From contig CM033124.1 of assembly GCA_019321725.1 (NCBI GenBank), positions 4,898,001 through 4,962,000 of the forward strand: DNA of 64,000 nt. The letters run 5' to 3'. Position 1 is the first letter of the stretch, and each line of letters opens with the position of its first letter. Source of the DNA: Paulownia fortunei (Eukaryota; Streptophyta; Magnoliopsida; Lamiales; Paulowniaceae). Under the pieces are notes generated by a model. The model worked only from the letters and a program-made list of their open reading frames with translations. It ran no database searches and was not told the DNA's origin. Positions 21,873 to 31,887 of the stretch are shown piece after piece. The position numbers were made by a program, and so were the translations under genes.

Positions 21873-23832
21873 TGTAATTCCCACTTATCTCCTACATAAC
21901 CAATAATAAGCATCTTGCATGAATATGTATCTAATCAATACGTATTACCGGATTATGGTGTACAAATAGCATGATTGCATGAATATGGATAATTGTTACT
22001 ATATGCTCTAGTTATACTTTAACATGAATTAGTTAATAAAATATAAAATTAAACTTTTGTTTCTTAATATAACATATTCCTTAAATATCTTTTTGCAGTG
22101 AAAAGCTCGGTATCTCAATTAAGGAAGATTGATGTGTTAAATGGTCATGAAATGAATTATTTATATTATTCCATACTAGTTATATGCTAAAGTGATTATT
22201 TGCCTAAATATTTATTTAAAATATGTTACATTTGACTAAGAACTAAAAGTATGCAACATGGTGTGATTTCATTGATAGGTTAATTAGGTTGTATGAAACT
22301 ATCCTAAATCGCATTGCACTTGATTATTACACCAAAGCATCAATTTTTGTCATCTCCTTGCATAAATGTAGCTCTTTGCATGAGAAGACACCAAGTATGA
22401 ATCAATCAATCATACCCCTCTACTTACCTCTTTTTGAAATGTCAAAGATTTTCATCCATATTTTCTGGTGGAGGCTCCTTAAAAATGACCACCCCTTCTT
22501 CTCCTAAGTTTCTCCTAAATTTATACATTCTCTTACTTACAAAAATTGAATTCAATCTATAGGAATCCAAAGAACATAAACTAGAACAAGTTTCTACCCT
22601 TTTAAGTTTGAAAACCATTGATTTTGAAACTTAATTCCAATTTAATCAAGGTATATTCTTTTTCAATATTTATTATGATAAATATGTAGTATATTAGATG
22701 GTTACATATTTTAGTATGTTTTTGTATGAATGAAAACTCAAGTGGGATAGACTTGAAGCCAAAACTAAGCTAGTTTCTAGCAAAATTGATGGTCTTGTGA
22801 AATATGCTTAATGTACTTGTTTCTATTAATTTTGTAATGCTTATATTATGTTTGAAAGTGCCTACAAATGATTGTGAACAATAGCAATTAGTTTTCTTAA
22901 TTGAAGGTTAGAATCAATTTAAGTTTGAACCAAGTTTACATCATTTTAATTTAGATTGTGTTCTTATTTTGGGGGCTACTCTAACATTTATATTTGAATT
23001 ATTAGTGATTTAGTAGCTGTCATAATATTTAATGTTTTGAATTAGTAGTAAAATATAGAGTATATATTATTTTTTGGGGTCATGTAATTAATATAGAATT
23101 GTTTACAAATGATTGAAAAATATATATAATTTTAATTAGAATAGATTATGTGATTTATTAAAAGGATATTAAAAAGTACATGATTTGATTATGTTAACCT
23201 TTTAACACATTCTATCTTTAAAAGAGATTGACCTTTTCACTTAACATAAAGTGGACTTGAGGTAAGTTGAAACTTTCATTTGCTGTATCACAAGAATCAT
23301 ATAATGTTGTTCATGTTTTAATGTGATTGTTATTATTTGCCAAATGATGTAATATTTGATGCATACATGGTTCATGAATCATGATACTATATTAAGAATA
23401 TAATGAGTTTTTTGAAAAGAAAGTCTGGTACTTAATTAATGGTTAGGTAGGCAAGGAACGCGGAAGGGACCGACGGACCCAACAAATGATGGCAAATACT
23501 TGAGGTTAAAAAATCGGTATAGGAAAGCCATAATGAATAAGACAAAATACGGCTAATACCTAAGGTTGAAAGATCAAGTATGAAAACCCTATATTATTTT
23601 TCTTATTGGCCAATTATTATGGTTTTGTAAACAGGTGTACTCAGTTTTGATTTATGTATATCATATGTTTAAAATGAAATAAAATAACAAATGAATTCAA
23701 GTTCTTTCTCTTATAACCAAAAAATGGAACTTTTATTAAAACTGTAACTCTAGTATTGATGAAAACTTAATATTTTTTGATTTAACTGTATCAACTTATT
23801 TATGTTCTACAGTTAAGTTAAGGAGTGTTACA
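21873..23832 (+). mobile_element. Solo LTR, chromovirus-like, target CTTGA
   Basis: A 1960-bp insertion starting TGTAATTCCC and ending GGAGTGTTACA, flanked on both sides by CTTGA (21868-21872 and 23833-23837). The ends are inverted (TGTAA/TTACA), as in plant Ty3/gypsy chromovirus LTRs. The interior has no coding similarity; the 72-residue frame at 22289-22507 is chance. A relatively GC-rich block lies at 23450-23490. It interrupts the copia RT/RNase H frame exactly at the target, so the copia was there first. Orientation is tentative. Confidence 0.85.
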
Positions 23833-23837
23833 CTTGA

Positions 23838-24230
23838 AGTGTTTGTCGGTCATGGGATTGATGTACAAAAATAATGGTTATCCTAAGGATATTAGATATT
23901 CTAATGCAGATTATGTAGGTTCTTTTTCTGATAAAAGATCTACTACAAGATATTCTATTTTTGTTGGAGTAAACTTGGTGCCTTGGGAAAGTAAAAAGCA
24001 AAATGTAGTGTCGAGATCAAGTGTTGAGGTTGAATATAAAGTTATGGCTTAAAGTACATGCAAACTGGCCTAGTTGAAAATAAATTGCAAGAACTTGGGT
24101 TTGTGCATACTTGAGCTATGGAGCTAATATATGATAAAACAACACCTCATATTACCAATAACCTTATCTTCCATGAATGCACAAAGCACATTAAGGTTAG
24201 TGGGTTCGTGTGTTACAGGATATGTTACGC
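23838..24230 (+). pseudogene. Copia RNase H remnant, 3' of the solo LTR
   Basis: Resumes the gene interrupted at 21867. LKCLSVMGLMYKNNGYPKD is followed by IRYSNADYVGSFSDKRSTT, the SDADWAG-type catalytic block with the first Asp of the pair changed to Asn, then WESKKQNVVSRSSVEVEYK with the conserved Glu. After a stop near 24051 the frame continues in pieces to FHECTKHIKV at about 24170, the end of RNase H. It differs in lineage from the element at 9309-16301: motifs such as SWKSKKQNVV are typical of the class that the 21680-21867 block also resembles. Confidence 0.75.
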
Positions 24231-24439
24231 AGTGGAAACTTTAAAGTTTTTTAATGATTGCAATAAAGCATATCACATGTGAATAAAATGTGTCCCGAAC
24301 TATTGCAACTAGATCAATTATGCATTTTAAATACCTAATATGGAAATTTTTTTAGAGAAATATACCGAATTCCAATTGAAGGAGATGCATGAAATGACTC
24401 AAGTCGTTATCTCACGTGATATTAGCGCCTAGTATGAAT
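24231..24439. other. Short unassigned spacer
   Basis: Lies between copia RNase H and the gypsy complex. No domain or clear LTR end was recognised. Confidence 0.4.
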
Positions 24440-24445
24440 TCAAAA

Positions 24446-24865
24446 TTAAGCCATTTTTTTTGCTTTATCTTTTAAAGAGAAAGGAAATAATTTGAGCTTA
24501 ACAATCTCATTTGTGCAAGTTTGATCATCAAAAGTGGCACATACTTCATCAAATTTTTTTAAATGCAAGTAAGGACTTTCAGAGTCTAAACCATGGAAAT
24601 TAGGAAGTAAAGGGATCATACCTGACTTGAATCGAAAATTATTTGCATTTAGAGGAAAAATGAAACAAGAAGGAGAAGAATTTGGAGGAGGTTGCAAGTA
24701 ATAACGCATGGTACGCACCTGTTGATTCTCATTTTCATCCTGGACACTTTCATTTTCAGCCATGGTGGAAGTGTGTGGAGATGATTCAAACAAATTTCCA
24801 AACAAAGTTTCGGAATTATTTCTTACTAAACGTCGAGAATTATGACTACGATACCATATAACCAT
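24446..24865 (-). pseudogene. Gypsy gag N-terminus, downstream partial copy
   Basis: A 139-residue frame nearly identical to that at 29238-29657 (a few residue differences, for example HLKKFDEV for HLKEFNEV). It has the gag motifs NNFRFKSGMIPLLPNFHGLD, SPYLHLKKFDEVCATF and VKLKLFPFSLKDKAKK. It breaks off at the family's KKWLN position. A run of eight A shifts the frame so that it ends KKMA then stop, and homology to the other copy ends a few bases later at about 24440. The first 24 codons read through leader; the native start is probably the Met of MAENESVQ (24763). Confidence 0.85.
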
Positions 24866-24940
24866 ATATCCATAAAGAAAATAAACAAACTATATTTACA
24901 AAGGAAAAATATTAACAAACCTGAATACTTACCTTGCCTT

Positions 24941-24957
24941 CCCCGGCAACGGCACCA
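24941..24957 (-). other. Primer-binding site, tRNA-Asp type (downstream LTR)
   Basis: The plus strand reads CCCCGGCAACGGCACCA, the 3' end of plant tRNA-Asp with one substitution (A for G at 24954). On the element's strand this is the complementary PBS, six bases after the LTR end at 24964. Confidence 0.85.
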
Positions 24958-24963
24958 AAAACT

Positions 24964-26576
24964 TGCTACAACTTTAAGGTTGCAAACCCAAGTACAGGTT
25001 GTAGTAAGTAATAAATTTCTCGTGAGTCCGAGGTCGATCCACAGGGAAGTTGTTTGAAGAATTCAAGTTTATATTTATAAAAAGATAGAGTTTATGTGAA
25101 TCAAAAATATATGAACAATTAATGTATGATGTAGCTAAAGAAAAAATCGAAGTAATAAAAGTACTGAGGATTAGGGATCCACTCTTGAGTTTTGGATAGA
25201 TAAATGGTTATTTATTCTTTTTACCTCTATTAATTGCCACAATTGGAATCCATACATAATGAAGGTTCCAATGGGAAGATATTATCAAGTAACTCATGCA
25301 ATAAGGTAATCATGAAATTGTCTTACTATTGCAAATTATCTCTTAACGCCAACACTTATTTATGGGATCAAGCATTTATATACTCCTTCGTCAACAACAA
25401 ATCAAGGTTTCACATTACCAGTCGGTGGGGTAAAACCGTACAATAAGCTAAATGAACCCAAGTATTTGTTGTGCCATTGGAGATACATAAATCAAGAATC
25501 ACCACAAAAATAAGTAGGGTTTAGATCAAAAATAATAATAATAATACAACATACATAAACAATTTCTACCCTTATAACCATTTCTCTTCCTCCATCAAGA
25601 GATTCACCCTTTTTCCTCAGCAAAATGAAATTTAGAAAGACATAATAAAAGTAACAAAGACTAAAAATATAAGAGAAACTAGAGAATGCATTTCTATTAC
25701 TACTAGAAAACTTACAATACTAGAAAACATACAAACTAGATAACTTAGCCTAAAGAAACCCTCTACCCCCCCCTCTTACAAGCTGAATACATGGCCTATT
25801 TATAGTACTTGGAGTAAGCTAGAGGCCAAACAAATAATGGAGGGGTTAATCAAGTGGTATGCTAGTTGCCAAGAGTTGGTAAGTTGTTACACAAATTTCT
25901 CAACCACTGAATTGAATTACATTTTTTGGTCAGATACAGCCAGAGTTTGAAGATACGTAAAGAATAAAAATTGTAGATCTTTCAACGCTGATATATTTTC
26001 ATATATCTTTTGTCAAATTTGGCGATCGGATGAAGGAGATATGGTCAAATTACCGAGTCATGTCCAAGAGCTGCCCTGTAACATCAGCAGCAACTTGCAG
26101 CCTATGGTTTTACCATTTCGACACATTTTCACACCATCTTGTCTTCAGAAACTTGTTTATTTACCTCTTGGGTATAACATATCCGAATTTCAGACCAAAA
26201 TAAATTTGGGCTCAAGATATATAACCGAATTGGTAAAATAAGTCAATACTGGGCTGAACTCTGATCTGAATTTTGGTGATCCATTTTGTGTAATTACTTG
26301 GACGAATTTTCTGCTATCATCAAGACTGAATTGGGCTGAGCTTCCAACATAAAAGTTGTACCTCTGTCTCTTGGATTTCAAATGAAACAAGCTTCAGGTC
26401 CATAGAGCTTTTGATCATGAAGTTATGCTCAAATTACAAAAACTGCACAAGTCTGAAAACATGCTTCCATTTATTCCCTAACACAAAACATTAATAAAAC
26501 AAGAATATTAACAAGAATAAAGCAAGAAAAGTATAAAGGATTTAATATAAAAATATGTCAAAATATGCACTTATCA
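24964..26576 (-). repeat. Gypsy LTR, inner copy (1613 bp)
   Basis: On the plus strand it begins TGCTACAACTTTAAGG and ends ATGCACTTATCA; on the element's strand it runs TGATAAGTGCAT to TTGTAGCA. Its first three bases on that strand, TGA, form the stop codon of the truncated RT frame. There is no polypurine tract before it. Open frames inside are chance. Confidence 0.9.
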
Positions 26577-27803
26577 CTCAATACCTTCTGATGATATAAT
26601 GTTTCCAAGAACAATACCAGTTGTTACCATGAAGTGACATTTCTCCCAATTGAGCACAGGATTCTTTTCTTCACACCTGATCAAAACCTTTTCTAAATTA
26701 GATAAGCAATCATCAAATGAATTACCAAAAACATAAAAATCATCCATGAAGACTTCAAGAAAACATTTAACCATGTCATTAAAAATACTAAGCATGCATC
26801 GTTGGAATGTAGCTGGTGCATTACATAATCCAAAAGGTATCCTTCGATATGCAAAAGTACCAAAAGAACATGTAAAAGTTGTTTTCTCTTGATCTTCAAG
26901 TGCAATTGCAATTTGGTTATATCCAGAATATCCATCTAAAAAGTAATAAAATTCGTGTCCTGCAACTCTTTCTAAAATTTGATCCATGAAAGGTAATGGA
27001 AAATGATCTTTTCTAGTGACTGAGTTAAGTTTTCTATAGTCAATGCACATTCGCCAACCAGTAACAGTCCTAGTTGGAATTAATTCATCATTCTCATTCT
27101 TGACTACAGTAACTCCAGATTTCTTAGGTACAACTTGAGTCGGACTTACCCATTTGCTATCAGAAATAGAATAAATGATTCCATTATCTAAGAGTTTAAT
27201 GACTTCATTTCTTACTACTTCTTTCATATTAGGATTTAGCCTTCGTTGCATTTCTCTAAATGGTTTAGCATTTTCCTCTAGATAGATGTTATGTGTGCAA
27301 ATGAAAGGATTAATACCTTTAATATCAGCAATGGTCCATCCTAAAGCATTCTTATGCATTTTCAGAGTTTCGATCAACTTACCTTCTTGATATGCATCGA
27401 GTTTGGAAGAAATTATTACTGGAAAAGTTTCATTCTCACCCAAGAAAGAGTATTTCAAATTAACTGACAAATGTTTCAATTCAACCACGGCAGCTTTAAT
27501 ACTTGATGGAATAGATTTTACTGTTGATGATGAAAGTTCTTCGAACCTTGGCTTCCAAAAATATTTTTCTTGTACCTGCAAAAATTCAGAGATAGTATTA
27601 GTGCGTTCCTTTTTATAAATACTTTCACTTTCAAAACAAGTCTGCAAAGAATCTGAAGAGTTAGTAGTAGTAAAGTATTCATGAACAAGTTCCGCAATTG
27701 AATCCACTTCATGTACTTCGACATCTTCTGCAGGTTGCATACAAACATTAAACACATTTAGTTCCAAAGTCATATTTCCAAATGATAACTTCAAAAATAC
27801 CAT
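26574..27803 (-). pseudogene. Ty3/gypsy reverse transcriptase, 3'-truncated
   Basis: The 409-residue frame is open throughout. Residues 1-20 (MVFLKLSFGNMTLELNVFNV) are the protease-RT spacer. RT proper spans about 195-409: KWVSPTQVVPKKSG (217-230), MCIDYRKLN (252-260), FLDGYSGY with catalytic Asp (288-295), FGTFAYRRIPFGLCNAPATF (314-333) and VFMDDFYVFG with the active-site DD (351-360). It ends at NIISSEGIE, where the family continues with V-D-K-A, because the LTR starts there and supplies the stop. The thumb, RNase H and integrase are missing. The beginning overlaps the end of the protease frame in another phase, a frameshift at a T run near 27785. Confidence 0.9.
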
Positions 27804-29055
27804 TTCTACAATTGATCAAAGCATTTGAAGTTGCAAGAAAAGGACGACCCAAAATGATAGGAATTTGTGTATGTGTTTGTACAACAGGCTCTGTGTCCAA
27901 AACAATGAAATCAACTGGAAAGTAAAACTTATCAATTTGTACCAACACATCTTCTACTATTCCCTTTGGAACTTTAATCGAACGGTCAGCTAATTGGAGT
28001 ACAACAGAAGTTGTTTTAAGTTCTCCCAAACCTAACTGTTCATAAACTGAGAAAGGTAGAAGATTTACACTAGCACCAAGATCAAGCAAAGCACGCTCTA
28101 TTCTAGTGTTTCCTATGATACATGAAATGGTTGGACAACCTGGATCTTTGTACTTGGGTGGAGTGAATTGTTGAATGATTGAACTAACACTTTCAGTTAA
28201 AAATGCCTTCTTTTGTACATGATGTTTTCTTTTGATTGTACACAAATCTTTCAAAAATTTGGCATAAGGTGGAACTTGCTTGATTGCATCCAATAATGGA
28301 ATATTAATCTTGACTTGTTTAAAAATTTCAAAAATTTCAGCATTTGAGTTCAATTTCTGAGTTGCTTGCAATCTTTGAGGAAAGGGTGCTGGAGGTAAAT
28401 ATTTTTCTTTTTCTTCATTTTCACGCTTACCTTCTTCAAACTTACCTTTATCGTCAAGACTATTTCCATTTTTCATTTCTGGAGGTGGATTAAAAACTTT
28501 CTCCTTGGGATGAATAGTCTTGTCAACAACTTTTCCATTCCGAAGAGTTGTAACTAAATTAGCCTCCTTGACTGCATTTTCACCTGAAGAAGAAACATGA
28601 CACTGAGTAGAAGGATTAGGTTGAGGTTGAGCAGGAAATTTACCTTTTTCATGAGTACGCAAAGAAGTTGTCAGTGTTGAAAGTGTGCTTCTGATCTCAT
28701 TGATAGCTTGTGAAGTCTGATTATTGATGTTTGTTTGTTCATGCATAAATGCTTGCAAAGTCTCCTCAATGGATTTTGTATGTGGAGGTGGATAAGAATG
28801 AAAGTTTTGTGGTTTTTGTGAATGCGGTGGTTGGGCACGGTTATCATCTCGCCAACTGAAATTAGGATGATTTCTCCATCGTGGATTGTAAGTTTCCGAA
28901 TATGGAGAATGGAAAGGCTTTTTGAATGTGTTCATAAAATTTGCTTGTACTGGAAGGTTTGGACATTCATTGGTGGAGTGCCCCAAAAGTTCACAATTGC
29001 TACAACCTTCTTCCTCTTGCACAAATTTGATTTCCTTTACTTTCTTAAGTTCCAT
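27748..29055 (-). pseudogene. Ty3/gypsy gag C-terminus, zinc knuckle and protease
   Basis: 435 residues, open. The zinc knuckle is at 18-31 (C18, C21, H26, C31 in CSNCELLGHSTNEC). Next come the plant-specific linker with NPRWRNHPNFSWRDD (57-71) and a Lys/Glu-rich stretch (about 180-220). The aspartic protease follows, with active site LLDLGASVNLLP (323-334), QLADRSIKVPKG (354-365) and flap-side IILGRPFL (400-407). The DLGAS active site is intact. Lineage is Tat/Athila-like by linker and protease type. The frame actually enters upstream of the Met at 29055 (similarity continues to about 29210). The C-terminus loses phase with RT. Confidence 0.9.
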
Positions 29056-29237
29056 GGCTTCAACTTTTCTTGTTAAACTAGCAAGTCTAGCATTTAGATC
29101 ATCTTCTTGACTAAGGTAATATTTTCCTTTATTACTATTAGCAAGATTAGATCTAATAGAACCTTCGGAAGAATTAACACTATGCCATGATTGAGAGTTT
29201 TCTGCCGAATGATCTAGGTATTCTAGGTTTTAAAGAA

Positions 29238-29657
29238 TTAAGCCAATTTTTTTGCTTTATCTTTTAAAGAGAAAGGAAATAATTTGAGCTTAACAATCTC
29301 ATTTGTGCAAGTTTGATCATCAAAAGTGGCACATACTTCATTAAATTCTTTTAAATGCAAGTAAGGACTTTCAGAGTCTAAACCATGGAAATTAGGAAGT
29401 AAAGGGATCATACCTGACTTGAATCGAAAATTATTTGCATTTAGAGGAAAAATGAAACAAGAAGGAGAAGAATTTGGAGGAGGTTGCAAGTAATAACGCA
29501 TGGTACGCACCTGTTGATTCTCATTTTCATCCTGGACACTTTCATTTTCAGCCATGGTGGAAGTGTGTGGAGATGATTCAAACAAATTTCCAAACAAAGT
29601 TTCGGAATTATTTCTTACTAAACGTCGAGAATTATGACTACGATACCATATAACCAT
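29238..29657 (-). pseudogene. Gypsy gag N-terminus with internal deletion
   Basis: 139-residue frame as in the copy at 24446-24865, with likely native start MAENESVQ at 29555. A run of A residues throws the frame after SLKDKAKK. In the shifted phase WLNSLKPR follows and is then joined, at a CCTAGA-ATA-CCTAGA repeat (about 29209-29225), to sequence matching the far end of gag (AENSQSWH, then the stretch before the zinc knuckle). Roughly 150 residues of the capsid-like core are therefore missing, judged from usual gag length. Neither copy could give a normal capsid. Confidence 0.85.
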
Positions 29658-29732
29658 ATATCCATAAAGAAAATAAACAAACTATATTTACAAAGGAAAA
29701 ATATTAACAAACCTGAATACTTACCTTGCCTT

Positions 29733-29749
29733 TCCCGGCAACGGCGCCA
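29733..29749 (-). other. Primer-binding site, tRNA-Asp type (outer LTR)
   Basis: The plus strand reads TCCCGGCAACGGCGCCA: 16 of the last 17 bases of plant tRNA-Asp, only the first differing. Six bases separate it from the LTR end at 29756. Confidence 0.9.
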
Positions 29750-29755
29750 AAAACT

Positions 29756-31370
29756 TGCTACAACTTTAAGGTTGCAAACCCAAGTACAGGTTGTAGTAAG
29801 TAATAAATTTCTCGTGAGTCCGAGGTCGATCCACAGGGAAGTTGTTTGAAGAATTCAAGTTTATATTTATAAAAAGATAGAGTTTATGTGAATCAAAAAT
29901 ATATGAACAATTAATGTATGATGTAGCTAAAGAAAAAATCGAAGTAATAAAAGTACTGAGGATTAGGGATCCACTCTTGAGTTTTGGATAGATAAATGGT
30001 TATTTATTCTTTTTACCTCTATTAATTGCCACAATTGGAATCCATACATAATGAAGGTTCCAATGGGAAGATATTATCAAGTAACTCATGCAATAAGGTA
30101 ATCATGAAATTGTCTTACTATTGCAAATTATCTCTTAACGCCAACATTTATTTATGGGATCAAGCATTTATATACTCCTTCGTCAACAACAAATCAAGGT
30201 TTCACATTACCAGTTGATGGGGTAAAACCGTACAATAAGCTAAATGAACCCAAGTATTTGTTGTGCCATTGGAGATACATAAATCAAGAATCACCACAAA
30301 AATAAGTAGGGTTTAGATCAAAAATAATAATAATAATACAACATACTTAAACAATTTCTACCCTTATAACCATTTCTCTTCCTCCATCAAGAGATTCACC
30401 CTTTTTCCTCAGCAAAATGAAATTTAGAAAGACATAATAAAAGTAACAAAGACTAAAAATATAAGAGAAACTAGAGAATGCATTTCTATTACTACTAGAA
30501 AACTTACAATACTAGAAAACATACAAACTAGATAACTTAGTCTAAAGAAACCCTCTACCCCCCTCCTCTTACAAGCTGAGTGCATGGCCTATTTATAGTA
30601 CTTGGAGTAAGCTAGAGGCCAAACAAATAATGGAGGGTTAATCAAGTGGTATGCTAGTTGCCAAGAGTTGGTAAGTTGTTACATAAATTTCTCAACCACT
30701 GAATTGAATTACATTTTTTGGTCAGATACAGCCAGAGTTTGAAGATATATAAAGAATGAAAATTGTAGATCTTTCAACGCTGATATATTTTCATATATCT
30801 TTTGTCAAATTTGGCGATCGGATGAAGGAGATATGGTCAAATTACCGAGTCATGTCCAAGAACCGCCCTGTAACATTAGTAGCAACTTGCAGCCTATGGT
30901 TTTACCATTTCGACACATTTTCACATCATATTGTCTTCAGAAAACTTGTTTATTTACCTCTTGGGTATAACATATCCGAATTTTAGACTAAAATAAATTT
31001 TGGCTCAAGATATATAACCGAATTGGTAAAATAAGTCAATACTGGGCTGAACTCTGATCTGAATTTTGGTGATCCATTTTGGGTAATTACTTGGATGAAT
31101 TTTCTGCTATCATCAAGACTAAATTGGGCTGAGCTTCCAACATAAAAGTTGTACCTCTATCTCTTGGATTTCAAATGAAACAAGTTTCAGGTCCATAGAG
31201 CTTTTGATCATGAAGTTATGCTCAAATTACAAAAACTGCACAAGTCTGAAAACATGCTTCCATTTATTCCCTAACACAAAACATTAATAAAACAAGAATA
31301 TTAACAAGAATAAAGCAAGAAAAGTATAAAGGATTTGATATAAAAATATGTCAAAATATGCACTTATCAA
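29756..31370 (-). repeat. Gypsy LTR, outer (5') copy (1615 bp)
   Basis: Same ends as 24964-26576. Followed on the plus strand by AAGCA, the flank of the insertion. The two LTRs differ by scattered substitutions and a few one-base indels. Confidence 0.9.
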
Positions 31371-31438
31371 AGCACGTTAATCTCCAAAGATTTTTATATA
31401 ACTCTACATTGCATTTCCCAAACATCCCCTTACTCTTG
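31371..31438. other. 68-base junction between gypsy complex and copy A'
   Basis: The only sequence here showing what precedes base 1 of the window in the other copy. No feature of its own was recognised. Confidence 0.6.
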
Positions 31439-31887
31439 TTCTTCATTTTGTCATTTCTTGGAGTGGGTACACTCAAATTAAATTCTTTGTAGATAAACAA
31501 TAGTACAATAATACTTTTTTTTTATTTTTATTTTTATATCAAAATTTTCCCTATATCTCAAATGACTTCTTATCAAAACACCATCCTCCACCCTTGATTA
31601 TCATGATTGTTGAATTTTCTTTAAAGCTCAACATGTTTGAGGGATAATAGTGGAGTGTTTGGATAAATAGTCTTGAGAGACTTGGTTCAAAAATATGGGT
31701 GACCAATGAAATTGGAAAGTAAATTTCACCTCAAATGCCAAACATAGATTACAGAATTCACTAAGAATCAATCATGTAGGCAAAAACATCTTTCATCTTT
31801 CAAAAGTAAGTCAAGTTAATTAATTTCTTAGTATCAATAGTCTATCAAGAAAAATATTTTTTTTATTTTTTACTTTTTTCCAAACAA

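Larger units (their letters stand above)
24440..31370 (-). mobile_element. Tandem Ty3/gypsy complex: LTR-gag-pro-RT'-LTR-gag'
   Basis: On the coding (minus) strand the order is: LTR (31370-29756), tRNA-Asp PBS, gag with an internal deletion, zinc knuckle, protease, truncated RT, LTR (26576-24964), PBS, gag N-terminus that stops at 24440. The unit from 24440 is repeated from about 29232 (offset 4792). The two LTRs differ by about 30 positions in 1.6 kb (about 2 percent by eye), so this is younger than its surroundings. RNase H, integrase and polypurine tract are absent. No flanking target duplication is evident, because the left side ends inside gag rather than at an LTR end. Confidence 0.85.

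Noticed and set aside
22289..22507. 72-codon frame between the two copia halves
   Set aside because: It sits inside the solo LTR defined by CTTGA target copies and has no domain.
29733..29749. Possible tRNA-Asp gene fragment
   Set aside because: Only the last 17 bases of the tRNA are present, at the exact PBS position beside an LTR end, so it is a primer-binding site.
31371..31400. Resemblance of AAAGCACGTTAATC to AAAGCACATTAAGG at 24183, as a possible long target duplication for the gypsy complex
   Set aside because: The similarity is short, imperfect and lies about 250 bases away from the left end of the complex, so it does not mark an insertion site.
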